DNA from: Cytobacillus praedii
Lineage (GTDB): Bacteria; Bacillota; Bacilli; Bacillales; Cytobacillaceae
DNA: 45,573 nucleotides
Direction: 5' to 3'
NCBI RefSeq assembly: GCF_001439605.1
Contig: NZ_LMBX01000014.1
Location: 1-45,573, forward strand
Part shown: positions 7,104 to 15,028 of the stretch, in pieces
Position numbering within the stretch: position 1 is the stretch's first letter
Layout: each line of letters opens with the position of its first letter
The notes under the pieces: model-generated
What the model saw: the letters and a program-made list of their open reading frames with translations, nothing else
What the model was told of the DNA's origin: nothing
The model's database searches: none
Translations under genes and position numbers: made by a program

Positions 7104-7535
7104 GTGTATGGATTAGAAGCAGATTTTTGGCCAAAGTTATTTCTTATGTTAGCTATCATTTACCTGGTTTTAGTTCTGTTTAATATGATGATGGGGAAAT
7201 GGCTAAAAGTAGAGAAAAAGAAGTTTCTTTCATATAACTACGTGAATGAAAAACACAAGAAAATTGATCGTGTAGTTAGAATCACTATCTTATTTATATT
7301 AATGGTCGGATTCTTCATTAATATTACAAGTGATCCTGTGGGTGCATTTTGGCTATTGCAACCAGCATCTATATTATTTGTTTTTATTTTTGTGACTGAA
7401 TCTATTCGAGCTTTTATGGAATGGAAATATGCAGAAAATAAAAAAGCCTATATAGTAACGGTTAGCCAATTAATATTTATCTCTTTATTATTAATGTCTA
7501 TAATTAAGACAAGTTTTTTTGGAATGTTTAGTTGA
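7104..7535 (+). CDS. DUF4181-like membrane protein
   Basis: A 143-residue integral membrane protein with about four hydrophobic segments (near residues 8-26, 56-76, 80-100 and 115-138). The basic stretch GKWLKVEKKKFLSYNYVNEKH follows TM1. This arrangement matches the DUF4181 family of bacilli, whose function is unknown. The GTG start is preferred because GGGGGAG lies five bases before it; the frame is open upstream but lacks an SD. It may be cotranscribed with hisS through the weak hairpin between them. No enzymatic motif is visible. Confidence 0.68.
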   Translation: MYGLEADFWPKLFLMLAIIYLVLVLFNMMMGKWLKVEKKKFLSYNYVNEKHKKIDRVVRITILFILMVGFFINITSDPVGAFWLLQPASILFVFIFVTESIRAFMEWKYAENKKAYIVTVSQLIFISLLLMSIIKTSFFGMFS

Positions 7536-7671
7536 CTCACATATAAATAATATACGTATGAATTAAAAGGGAGTACCTAGAAAGTTATGAGTTGATAATA
7601 ATAGCAAATAATATATTCTTTAAATCCTAGGTAGAAAAACAAACAATCATTTCAGGGAGGTTTGTCTCATA

Positions 7672-8115
7672 ATGGATAAACAAATAACTACAAAGTTTAG
7701 AATATATAGTTCTGCAATAGAGATATTTGAGGCGATAGTAGATCCGAAAAGAATTGGTAACTTTTGGTTTTCCTCAAGTTCGCATAGATGGGAACAAGAT
7801 AAACAAATTACATTGAGATATGATGAATATGGAGCAGTGGGGATTATTAATGTATTAGAAGTTGACCTAAATAAGAAAATCGTCTTTGCTTGGGGAGCAG
7901 AACATGATAATGAAACGATTGTTACCATTACAATCAATGAGTTGGAAAAGATGAATACAATTGTAGAAATAAATGAATCAGGTTTCAAGGCAGAAGACCC
8001 AGATATAGTTGATAAAATGATTGGACAAAAAGAAGGCTGGGTTTATATGTTATCTTGTTTAAAATGTTATATAGAGAATGATGTTAAGAATTTAAGAGCT
8101 TCCTTGCTCCATTAG
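7672..8115 (+). CDS. SRPBCC / AHSA1-family protein
   Basis: A 147-residue START-like protein. The N-terminus (ITTKFRIYSSAIEIFEAIVDPKRIGNFW) is the beta-1/alpha-1 entry of the fold. RVLEVD-type strands (INVLEVDLNKKIVFAWG) and a C-terminal helix (KEGWVYMLSCLKCYIEN) complete it. Proteins of this family bind hydrophobic ligands, and many are adjacent to ArsR regulators. No regulator is adjacent here, unlike the second family member at 19785. GGGAGG precedes the ATG. Function unknown, probably cytoplasmic ligand binding. Confidence 0.8.
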   Translation: MDKQITTKFRIYSSAIEIFEAIVDPKRIGNFWFSSSSHRWEQDKQITLRYDEYGAVGIINVLEVDLNKKIVFAWGAEHDNETIVTITINELEKMNTIVEINESGFKAEDPDIVDKMIGQKEGWVYMLSCLKCYIENDVKNLRASLLH

Positions 8116-8139
8116 ATTAATTCTTGCCTAAATAGATTG

Positions 8140-8190
8140 GCAGCCTCCAGGTATAGATGGTATCTAGATTTATGGAGGCTGCTAATTTTT
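8140..8190. terminator. Bidirectional terminator
   Basis: GCAGCCTCCA (8140-8149) pairs with TGGAGGCTGC (8173-8182), followed by TAATTTTT. It separates the convergent AHSA1 gene and the minus-strand MBL gene and abuts the stop codon of the latter. Confidence 0.8.
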
Positions 8191-8995
8191 ACCCCTGAAT
8201 GATCGAGTCTATAATGTGTATGGAGTCCCATTCCCCTGAAGAGAGTAAGATGATGGGATACTTTTTTGGAAAAAGAATTTTTTTTATCTGAATTGATGTC
8301 ATCCCATTGTTATAGAGGCTGATCACTTTTTCCTGGAGTTCTAATAAATAATTTAGTTTTCTTTCTAAGGCATGACGCCCATTTTCTAAATAGCCAGCAT
8401 GTGAACAGAACACATCATCAAAATCATAAGTTAAAACTCTCTTTAGAGACTCGATAATCATTGGAATACTTTCCTCACGTAATATGACCTTTGTTTTTTC
8501 CTGGCAATACAAATCCCCAGTAAATAGCTGACCTGTTTCACGATTCAAAAAAGCCAAATGTCCAATTGCATGACCAGGGGTTTTGATCACATCCCATGTT
8601 GTATTGCTTGAAGAAAAGGTTTCGCCCATTTCTTGTGCATGGAATGGCAATCGTTTTCCCCAAAATAACTTACGATACATTGGGTAATCTGCCTTCTTTT
8701 TACAATATTCAAGCATTTTATCATCCATATAAATAGGCAGCTGAAGTTCTTTCTGTAAAAATGCTGCACACCCAGTGTGATCCTCGTGAAAATGAGTAAT
8801 CACAACTTGAGTGATGTCAGTTTGCCTGAAAAATGGCATGTATAAATGTTCTAATGATTTCGCTCCTGTATCAATTAAAACACTATCAACAACATAACAA
8901 TGAACATTTAATTGTACCCCTTGAAAAGCTACTGAGCCGTGTCCAGATTGAACTCCATTTATCGTCTGCTGCTTAAAGTTCCTTTTTAATAACAA
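8189..8995 (-). CDS. MBL-fold metallo-hydrolase
   Basis: A 268-residue metallo-beta-lactamase-fold hydrolase with a complete dinuclear metal site: THFHEDHTG (His68, His70, Asp72, His73), His142 (TPGHAIGH), Asp161 (TGDLYC) and His199 (SHAGY). A C-terminal helical region (about 205-268) is typical of the YflN/glyoxalase II-like branch of unknown substrate. The start is TTG, supported by GGGAGGG seven bases upstream on the minus strand. An 18-bp palindrome matching the Bacillus FadR operator lies about 45 bp upstream. This suggests control by fatty acyl-CoA, perhaps with a thioester or ester substrate; that is inference. Monocistronic. Confidence 0.85.
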   Translation of the reverse strand: MLLKRNFKQQTINGVQSGHGSVAFQGVQLNVHCYVVDSVLIDTGAKSLEHLYMPFFRQTDITQVVITHFHEDHTGCAAFLQKELQLPIYMDDKMLEYCKKKADYPMYRKLFWGKRLPFHAQEMGETFSSSNTTWDVIKTPGHAIGHLAFLNRETGQLFTGDLYCQEKTKVILREESIPMIIESLKRVLTYDFDDVFCSHAGYLENGRHALERKLNYLLELQEKVISLYNNGMTSIQIKKILFPKKYPIILLSSGEWDSIHIIDSIIQG

Positions 8996-9039
8996 AAACA
9001 GACCCTCCCTAAAACCTCCATTTTATTAAATTCTAACGC

Positions 9040-9057
9040 ATAATGAATAATCATTCA
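9040..9057 (-). promoter_or_regulatory. FadR-like operator before the MBL gene
   Basis: Read on the minus strand the site is TGAATGATTATTCATTAT. It fits the B. subtilis FadR (YsiA, TetR family) consensus TGAATGANTANTCATTCA, as I recall it, at all positions but the last two. FadR represses beta-oxidation genes and is released by long-chain acyl-CoA. The site lies 45 bp before the TTG start of the minus-strand MBL gene. Confidence 0.6.
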
Positions 9058-9060
9058 TTA

Positions 9061-9460
9061 TTATTCTTAAAAATATTGATAAAGGAAGGAGCAAAGTATT
9101 TTATTAGTGAACGATCACGGAAAACATGATTTCTTAATAAAAATGTGTGTTATTAATGGAAAAGTATATTCATGTAATCAAATAGACTCTAGCCTACAGT
9201 GCAAATACACGAATGTTTCCAACCTTTAATGAGTAATTATTAATGAATCAAGGGTTTTTGTTACTCTAAACGAAGAGAAAATGAAGCCTCATTGCTTGTT
9301 GTCAATGCAGAGGGTGAAAGGACCCTTCTGCTATGGCAGTATGCAAATTACCAGTATTTTATAATAAAAGTGAATAGAATAAAGAAAAAATTTAATGAGC
9401 ATTTTACTTTCATGATGACGGAAAATTATTTATTATTTGAATATATTTAGTTCAGGGGGG
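9061..9460. other. Intergenic region between divergent MBL genes
   Basis: About 400 bases with no gene I can defend. A short hairpin (GCAGAGGGT 9307-9315 with ACCCTTCTGC 9322-9331, one bulge) lies inside it. An open frame at about 9245-9450 reads protein-like but lacks a start codon and SD, and may be a gene relic. The right end supplies the GGGGGG SD of the next gene. Confidence 0.45.
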
Positions 9461-9466
9461 AAAATA

Positions 9467-10288
9467 TTGGGGAATTATATTTGTGTCACTTGTGGGGTCC
9501 AATATGAAAGTTCAATCCAAGTACCAGACCAATGTGTGATATGTAATGAAGAAAGACAATATGTAAATAAAAACGGACAGTCTTGGGTTACCTTAGAAAC
9601 TATGATCAAAGAAAACTACTATAATAATATTCTTTTTGAAGAAAAAGGATTACATAGCATAACTACATCTCCAGCATTTGGCATTGGCCAAACAGCATAT
9701 CTTGTCCAGAGTGATGGCTTTAATTTGTTATGGGATTGCATATCATTTATTGACGTAAAAACATTAAATAAAATCAGAGAGCTGGGAGGACTTAATGCTA
9801 TTGCCTTATCCCACCCTCATTATTATTCAACCCAAGTAGAGTGGGCAGAAGCATTTGATGTACCAATTTATATTCATGAAGATGATAAGGAATGGGTAAT
9901 GAGACAAAGTGATAAGATTATTTTCTGGTCCGGTGAATCCCATGAATTGCATGATGGTTTAGTCATTCATCGTTTAGGTGGGCATTTTAAAGGAGGGGCA
10001 GTATTGGAATGGAAAGGCGGGAATGAGCAAAAGGGGATATTACTAACAGGTGATATCATCCAAGTTGCTGCAGACAATCGATGGGTGAGTTTTATGTATA
10101 GCTACCCTAATCTAATCCCACTCCCTGCAGCAAAAGTACAGGAAATTGCCAACGTCGTAAGTGAATTAACTTTTGATCGTATATATAATGCTTTTCATCG
10201 CGTAGTAAAAAAAGATGCTAAAATGGCTGTACAGAAGTCGGCAAAAAGGTATGTAGATGCATTAAATGGTTTATTATTCAATACGTAA
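9467..10288 (+). CDS. MBL-fold protein with zinc ribbon and altered metal site
   Basis: A 273-residue protein. The N-terminus carries a four-cysteine zinc ribbon or rubredoxin-like knuckle (Cys6, Cys9, Cys23, Cys26). The rest is an MBL fold with SHPHYYST where canonical enzymes have HxHxDH, so the Asp-His pair of the second metal site is missing. Later ligands remain: GGHFKGG, LLTGDIIQ and a final His in AFHRV. The TTG at 9467 is preferred because GGGGGG lies six bases upstream; the frame is open to 9437 without an SD. It may be a one-metal hydrolase or a binding protein. Substrate unknown. Confidence 0.75.
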   Translation: MGNYICVTCGVQYESSIQVPDQCVICNEERQYVNKNGQSWVTLETMIKENYYNNILFEEKGLHSITTSPAFGIGQTAYLVQSDGFNLLWDCISFIDVKTLNKIRELGGLNAIALSHPHYYSTQVEWAEAFDVPIYIHEDDKEWVMRQSDKIIFWSGESHELHDGLVIHRLGGHFKGGAVLEWKGGNEQKGILLTGDIIQVAADNRWVSFMYSYPNLIPLPAAKVQEIANVVSELTFDRIYNAFHRVVKKDAKMAVQKSAKRYVDALNGLLFNT

Positions 10289-10310
10289 CATAGGAAGTGA
10301 ATTTATTATG

Positions 10311-10350
10311 AACCGTATTTGATTCATATCGATCAAGTACGGTTTTATTA
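10311..10350 (+). terminator. Terminator resembling the hisS attenuator terminator
   Basis: AACCGTATTTGAT (10311-10323) pairs with ATCAAGTACGGTT (10332-10344), followed by TTATTATG. The left arm is identical over its first 14 bases to that of the terminator at 5659. Confidence 0.7.
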
Positions 10351-10480
10351 TGTTTACATGGTGTACCAACTAAATCTGACAAGAGATTATGAACAAACCA
10401 ACAGGAGGAAATACCAAGCCTAATATCGAAATAAGACACATATCCTTAAAGTGGAAAAATATTTAATGGAGGTTTTATAC

Positions 10481-10924
10481 ATGAACCCACCAAAGCATAT
10501 TGTTTCAGCAGCAACGATAGTATTAAATGATCAAGGAGAAATCTTATTAATTAAAGGACCTCGTAGAGGATGGGAGATGCCCGGGGGGCAAGTGGAAGAA
10601 GGAGAATCACTAAAAGATGCTGCAATTAGGGAGACAAAAGAAGAATCTGGTATTGATATCGCAGTAACAAAATTTTGTGGTATTTTTCAAAATGTTGATC
10701 GCTCTATCTGTAATACATTATTTTTGGCTAAAGCCATTGGCGGAGTACCTGCAACTAGCCCAGAGAGTTTAGAAGTAGGCTTTTTCCCAATAAAACAAGC
10801 GTTAGAAATGGTAACTTGGAAAAATTTTAGGCAAAGAATAGAATACTGTTTAGATGATTGTGTACAGCCCTTTTATGTGGAATTTTCTGGTGGGGAAAAT
10901 GAGGAGATAATTTGTAAATTATAA
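10481..10924 (+). CDS. Nudix hydrolase
   Basis: A 147-residue Nudix enzyme that cleaves a nucleoside diphosphate linked to another group. The Nudix box GQVEEGESLKDAAIRETKEESGI spans residues 36-58 with all catalytic residues (Gly, Glu, the REx2EE core). The fold starts with IVSAATIVLNDQGEILLIKG. The substrate is unknown. The ATG at 10481 is chosen over 10451 because ATGGAGG lies eight bases before it. The gene is isolated, between a terminator and an inverted repeat. Confidence 0.88.
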   Translation: MNPPKHIVSAATIVLNDQGEILLIKGPRRGWEMPGGQVEEGESLKDAAIRETKEESGIDIAVTKFCGIFQNVDRSICNTLFLAKAIGGVPATSPESLEVGFFPIKQALEMVTWKNFRQRIEYCLDDCVQPFYVEFSGGENEEIICKL

Positions 10925-10995
10925 TATGGGAACAGTATAACTATTTACATAGTTTATTTTCTATTATATTACCGGGCAGATATAATTATTAGAAA

Positions 10996-11034
10996 TCAGG
11001 AACCGCTCATGCAGGTTCTATGTGCGGTTCCTGA
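10996..11034 (-). terminator. 11-bp inverted repeat between convergent genes
   Basis: TCAGGAACCGC (10996-11006) and GCGGTTCCTGA (11024-11034) form a perfect 11-bp stem. On the minus strand it follows the stop of the secreted-protein gene and runs into a T-containing stretch. It may stop transcripts from both sides. Confidence 0.55.
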
Positions 11035-11037
11035 AAT

Positions 11038-11490
11038 CTACTTACATGATTTAATATGGTTTGATAATATACTAGGTCCTAATTTATTTGTCTTTGAATT
11101 AGATAGTCTAACCTGAACATGGATATTCTCCATTTTTGCTGTGATTAAGTCAAATCTTCCTGCCCATGTTGGACTTTCTTCTTCTGGTGTTGGATAAAGC
11201 CTGAAGCGCCAGCTAATTTCGTCGGGAATATATGCAAAACCTTCATAACTATCGTAATTTCCGTATGTTGAAGGGGCTGGCAGGTGTACAGCAAAAATAC
11301 TTATATTCGTTCGTGGAAAGCTTGGTGGATGCAATTGAACCTTATAAATCAATGCTATTCCTTTTGCGTTGGTAAGAGTTTTATCTGTTGGCTCTAAAAC
11401 TAAACTGCAAGGCATACTAATTGCATTTGTTAAAGATGGATTTATAACCAAGAAAGTCAGTAAGAATAATCCCATAATAATTCGTTTCAT
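11038..11490 (-). CDS. Secreted protein of unknown function
   Basis: A 150-residue protein. A signal peptide is clear: MKRIIMGLFLLTFLVI is followed by a likely cleavage after NPSLTNA (about residue 23). The mature part has two cysteines (near residues 28 and 149) that could form a disulphide, and beta-rich sequence such as IALIYKVQLHPPSFPRTNISIFAVHLPAP. This would fit an immunoglobulin-like or other beta-sandwich fold, but I do not recognise a family. GAGGTG precedes the ATG on the minus strand. It is monocistronic. Confidence 0.75.
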   Translation of the reverse strand: MKRIIMGLFLLTFLVINPSLTNAISMPCSLVLEPTDKTLTNAKGIALIYKVQLHPPSFPRTNISIFAVHLPAPSTYGNYDSYEGFAYIPDEISWRFRLYPTPEEESPTWAGRFDLITAKMENIHVQVRLSNSKTNKLGPSILSNHIKSCK

Positions 11491-11586
11491 AAATCACCTC
11501 GTATATTTTCTTTTTTATTTTGTCCAAGCTTGTTCTAATTAATTTACTTATCATTTGCTTATATTGAAGAGGGCGGAGGAATGCTA

Positions 11587-12036
11587 GTGAAAAAAAACTC
11601 TATCAAAATTGTAAAATTTAACCCTAGGTATGCGAAACAAACAGTGGAGATGTGGCGAGATAGCAAAGAGCAGGCGATCGGTCAGAAAGAATTCCATAGT
11701 TTTGACAATCACTTATATTTTTTAAATCAGATATTAACTGAAAAATTTTTTGTAGAATTGGCGCTTTTAGATGAAAAAGTAGTAGGAATGATTGCTTATA
11801 ATGATAAAGAAATAAATCAGCTCTATACCCACATAGAATTTCAAGGAATCGGAATTGGTACAACCTTGCTGGAAAGAGTGAAAGCACAATCAAGCGGGAG
11901 GTTATCATTATATACATTCGAAGTAAACAAAAAAGCTCAACGATTCTATGAAAAGCATGGATTTAAAATTATAGGGAGAGGACACGCAAATGAAGAAAAT
12001 TTACCAGATATTCTTTATGAATGGATTTCAAAATAA
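11587..12036 (+). CDS. GNAT-family N-acetyltransferase
   Basis: A 149-residue GNAT enzyme. The acetyl-CoA loop reads FQGIGIGTTLL (about 83-93) and the C-terminal end NKKAQRFYEKHGFKIIGRG is standard. The GTG at 11587 lies 7 nt behind GGAGG (11575-11579), while the in-frame ATG at 11581 would leave a single base of spacing. The ATG two codons earlier cannot be excluded. Substrate unknown; the C-terminus (ENLPDILYEW) resembles YitI-like bacillus acetyltransferases only loosely. Confidence 0.8.
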   Translation: MKKNSIKIVKFNPRYAKQTVEMWRDSKEQAIGQKEFHSFDNHLYFLNQILTEKFFVELALLDEKVVGMIAYNDKEINQLYTHIEFQGIGIGTTLLERVKAQSSGRLSLYTFEVNKKAQRFYEKHGFKIIGRGHANEENLPDILYEWISK

Positions 12037-12388
12037 AGGAGAAGAATCCTTATAATTCAGTGTAAATGAATCAAATAAATAATCAGCTGAATTTTGAAAT
12101 AGTTATGTAATATATGTAAAAAAATAAACTTAACTTGAAAAACCATACCCTTTATACGTATAACTGCAGCACCATATTAAGTGATTTTCGCAGAGGGTGT
12201 TTTTACCCTTGATCGGTTAAAAGCTGTAAATTTGGCGTCTCCAAAAAGTTTTAATGAGGGAAATAATAGTTAATATAGAAGGCAATCCAGAATAAAGTAA
12301 TATGATTTTAATATTCCTTTAACAATGAATGGTTTGAAATTTAGTACAATAATTCAGATAACAATTCATGAAAAAGTAGGGATAGCTT
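12037..12388. other. Intergenic region without a recognised gene
   Basis: About 350 AT-rich bases. A small stem (AGGGT/ACCCT around GTTTTT, near 12194-12210) is present. No ORF, terminator of good quality or defensible promoter was found. Confidence 0.5.
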
Positions 12389-13090
12389 TTGAAAGAAACA
12401 ATTTATAATTATGAAGATTTATTATTAATGTTAGACTCTTTATTAAGAGAACCATCTCAATTTTGGAATGATTTTTATACTGACCGTGAAAAGAGTGTTC
12501 CTTTTTTTGTTCATTCACCAGATGAAAATTTAGTTAGTTACTTCGATAAGAATTATTTCGAAAAGGGGAAAGTTTTGGAATTAGGATGTGGCCCAGGACG
12601 AAATGCCATTTATTTAGCAAATAAAGGATGCAGTATAGATGCAGTGGATTTATCGATAGAATCGATAAAATGGGCTAAAGAACGAGCAATGGAAAGCAAT
12701 GTCAAGGTTAACTTTATCCACTCAAATATTTTTGAATTGGACATGGAAGATGGATCATATGACCTGGTTTATGATTCAGGCTGCTTTCATCATATCGCTC
12801 CACATAGAAGAATGAGTTATATTAATATAGTGAAAAAAGCCTTAAAACCAAATGGATTTTTTGCAATGACATGTTTTGTCCAAGGCGGCGAGTTAGGCGG
12901 AGCAGAAATTTCTGATTGGGACGTCTATCGATTATTAAGTCTTAAAGGTGGTTTAGGATATACAGAGGAAAAACTAAGAGCAATATTTAAAGATTTTAAG
13001 TTAATCGAAATAAGAAATATGAAGGAATGCCGACAGGAGGATAATATTTTCGGTGTTTCAGGAATGCAGGCTGCTTTATTTCAAAAATAA
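12389..13090 (+). CDS. Class I SAM-dependent methyltransferase
   Basis: A 233-residue cytoplasmic methyltransferase. The SAM-binding motif I is VLELGCGPGRNAIYLA (62-77). The acidic end of strand 2 is DAVDLS, motif II is YDLVYDSGCFHH, and the post-motif ALKPNGFFAM is in place. The N-terminal WNDFYTDREKSVPFF resembles the tellurite-resistance/thiopurine-methyltransferase-like branch, but this is not decisive. The start is TTG at 12389 with only a weak SD (TAGGGA). The NIF3-like gene follows about 70 bp later and may be cotranscribed. Confidence 0.83.
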   Translation: MKETIYNYEDLLLMLDSLLREPSQFWNDFYTDREKSVPFFVHSPDENLVSYFDKNYFEKGKVLELGCGPGRNAIYLANKGCSIDAVDLSIESIKWAKERAMESNVKVNFIHSNIFELDMEDGSYDLVYDSGCFHHIAPHRRMSYINIVKKALKPNGFFAMTCFVQGGELGGAEISDWDVYRLLSLKGGLGYTEEKLRAIFKDFKLIEIRNMKECRQEDNIFGVSGMQAALFQK

Positions 13091-13157
13091 TTTTTCAAGA
13101 TATGAAGATTAAGAGATCATTTAAAGGGAGAGTAAGGATGTCCAAGTTGAGGTTTTA

Positions 13158-13445
13158 TTGCCGGAAGAATACATTGAAGAGTTAAGGAATAGGCTAAATG
13201 ATATTGGTGCAATAACTGTAGGCAAATATGATCATGTCATTTCATACTCGGTTGTTCAAGGGTTTTGGAGGCCATTGATGGGATCTAGGCCATTCAATGG
13301 GGAGGCTGGTAAAATTTCATCTGGAACTGAATGTAAAATGGAGTTTAAATGTTTATACGAAAATATCGGAGAAGTGAAAAATATCATAAATAGTATTCAT
13401 CCTTATGAGGAACCTGTGATCAATATTATGCCATTGCTGGGTTAA
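13158..13445 (+). CDS. NIF3/YqfO C-terminal-domain-like protein
   Basis: A 95-residue protein matching the CutA-like domain inserted in YqfO/NIF3 proteins. Stand-alone versions exist. Visible landmarks are IGAITVGKYDHV, GFWRPLMGSRPF, an Asn-Gly-Glu turn and the terminal HPYEEPVINIMPLLG. Function unknown, perhaps metal or nucleotide binding. The start is uncertain. TTG at 13158 has GAGG five bases upstream. The better-looking SD and ATG at 13138 (GGGAGAGTAAGGATG) open a different frame that stops after 15 codons, while the correct frame continues upstream as VQVEVL without a start codon. A one-base indel near 13140 may have destroyed the original start. Confidence 0.7.
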   Translation: MPEEYIEELRNRLNDIGAITVGKYDHVISYSVVQGFWRPLMGSRPFNGEAGKISSGTECKMEFKCLYENIGEVKNIINSIHPYEEPVINIMPLLG

Positions 13446-13460
13446 AGTATTGGAGGAAAA

Positions 13461-13913
13461 ATGAATCACTTTCAATTAATGAAGATTAACAATCTTGATA
13501 CGATTGATCTGAATCAGCTGATAAATGAAAGTATAGAGGAAGGCTTTGGTTTTTTAACTAGATTGGTTAATGACTATAAGAATGGGACGAATACCTTTAA
13601 CAAATTTGGTGAGGCTTTGTATGGTGTTTTTAATGTAAAAGGTGTTCTTGTTGCAATTGGAGGCCTTAATATAGATCCTTTTTCCAGTGAACAAGTTATT
13701 GGCAGGATACGAAGGTTTTATGTCTGTAAAGAGTATAGAAGAAGTGGTATTGGAAGTATGCTGCTAACAAAGATTATTGAGGATGCAAAAGATTATTATC
13801 ATGTTTTAGTGCTTTATACAGATACAAAAACTGGAGCCCTTTTTTATAGCTCACATGGATTTTTAATGTCGAATATGTATGCTAATTCTACACATTATAA
13901 AATGCTGAAATAG
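13461..13913 (+). CDS. GNAT-family N-acetyltransferase
   Basis: A 150-residue GNAT enzyme. The acetyl-CoA site is YRRSGIGSMLLTKI (about 92-105), preceded by the strand IRRFYVCKEY, with GALFYSSHGF at the end. The N-terminal half (ESIEEGFGFLTRLVNDY) resembles GNATs that begin with a substrate helix of this type. GGAGG lies just before the ATG. It starts 15 bp behind the NIF3-like gene, so the two are probably cotranscribed. Substrate unknown. Confidence 0.85.
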   Translation: MNHFQLMKINNLDTIDLNQLINESIEEGFGFLTRLVNDYKNGTNTFNKFGEALYGVFNVKGVLVAIGGLNIDPFSSEQVIGRIRRFYVCKEYRRSGIGSMLLTKIIEDAKDYYHVLVLYTDTKTGALFYSSHGFLMSNMYANSTHYKMLK

Positions 13914-13990
13914 AGATAAATAATCATTTTCTTAAAAAAGAACTAATTTCCAAATGAACCATCGTTATTTTTCAAACATGGGGTGTGAAT

Positions 13991-14371
13991 ATGAGTTTTT
14001 CTGAGATTGCAATCATGGTTCTCGTTTTTAGTGGACTATTCATATATTTTTTAGTCCCATTTGAAAGATCGGCAAATATAACAAATCAGCAAAAAGGTAA
14101 ATTAATTTTTAACAGAGTTTTAAAAGATCGAATCTTTTACATCCTTCATCAAAAGAAAGCTATTTTCGCTTGTATTTTATTAGTTGTTACACTTTTGGGT
14201 ACTTGGTTCGGTTATGCAACAGCGGAAGATCATATAAATGCACACAGTGGATATTCACCAATCAGTATGAAAGAAAATGCCTACTTTACGATGGGAATTG
14301 TTCTCTTATATTCTTTATTTTTATTTTTTCTTATCGTATTTATGAATGCTCTAAAGGTATACAAGGAGTAA
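13991..14371 (+). CDS. Small membrane protein, three predicted TM segments
   Basis: A 126-residue protein with hydrophobic stretches near residues 5-23, 57-77 and 95-118. The loop between TM2 and TM3 is outside or inside depending on orientation and contains ATAEDHINAHSGYSP. The ATG at 13991 has GGGGTG five bases upstream; an in-frame GTG at 13985 overlaps this region. I do not recognise the family. It lies 77 bp behind the GNAT gene and convergent to another small membrane protein gene. Confidence 0.65.
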   Translation: MSFSEIAIMVLVFSGLFIYFLVPFERSANITNQQKGKLIFNRVLKDRIFYILHQKKAIFACILLVVTLLGTWFGYATAEDHINAHSGYSPISMKENAYFTMGIVLLYSLFLFFLIVFMNALKVYKE

Positions 14372-14398
14372 TCAAGTGAGATAAGAAAATGAATATTT

Positions 14399-14869
14399 CT
14401 AATCAGTTTTGTTAGGCTTGTAAATTTTTTCGAAAACCTTTTGAAAGCAGTAATTTATTATTGCATCACCCAAAATTATCAGTAAAAAATAATAGGATTT
14501 CACATTTATTTTAAAGAAATTAGTTTTTCTGAATAGAGAAATGACTGGAAATGCATAAATTAAATCCGCTACGAAATTGATTAGAGCATATAAGAGAAAC
14601 TTTCCTTTTGATAAATAAAAGAACCAAATATTTAAAACGAGGTATGGTCCAAAAATAAGAAGTAACGCAGTATGCAGCATTTCTTTTTGTTTTCCTTTTA
14701 CTTTCCAAAGTTTATATGCAGAAAAAAGAAAAATTTCTCCTAAAAGGATCATGGAGGAAAATAAGGTAACAGGCAAATATTTGATGAACACTTGTTTTTT
14801 GTTTGGCAGAAAAATCACAGTCAGCCACGAAATGATAAACATGGCTATTCTAATTCTAGGTTGCATCAT
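14399..14869 (-). CDS. Integral membrane protein, unknown
   Basis: A 156-residue protein with about five hydrophobic segments, separated by short basic loops (KVKGKQKE, FRKTNFFK). It contains LLIFGPYLVLNIWFFYLS and LINFVADLIYAFPV. The layout is similar to small bacillus/clostridium membrane proteins with no known role. There is no strong SD before the ATG on the minus strand, so the start is uncertain. It is convergent with the gene at 13991 and has no partner. Confidence 0.62.
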   Translation of the reverse strand: MMQPRIRIAMFIISWLTVIFLPNKKQVFIKYLPVTLFSSMILLGEIFLFSAYKLWKVKGKQKEMLHTALLLIFGPYLVLNIWFFYLSKGKFLLYALINFVADLIYAFPVISLFRKTNFFKINVKSYYFLLIILGDAIINYCFQKVFEKIYKPNKTD

Positions 14870-14976
14870 TTCATCATTATTTAAGGGTTTCTTAAGGCCA
14901 GATATATTATTCCCATAAAAGATAAAAGTACTAACTGTATAAGAGTATTTTATTTATCATAAAATACAAATTAGTA

Positions 14977-15004
14977 TTGCAATTCCTATCCAAAGGGATA
15001 TAAT
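14977..15004 (+). promoter_or_regulatory. Promoter of the argS T-box transcript
   Basis: TTGCAA (14977-14982) and a perfect TATAAT (14999-15004) are 16 bp apart. The T-box leader starts about 20 bp downstream. Confidence 0.7.
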
Positions 15005-15028
15005 AATTTAAAATACTTTTAAAAAATC

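Noticed and set aside
9245..9450. Protein-like open frame containing ENEASLLVVNAEGERTLLLW
   Set aside because: There is no start codon with an SD in frame and no family I recognise; it could be a relic but cannot be supported as a gene.
12190..12215. Small stem AGGGT/ACCCT as a terminator
   Set aside because: Only five pairs and the T-run is in the loop rather than behind it.
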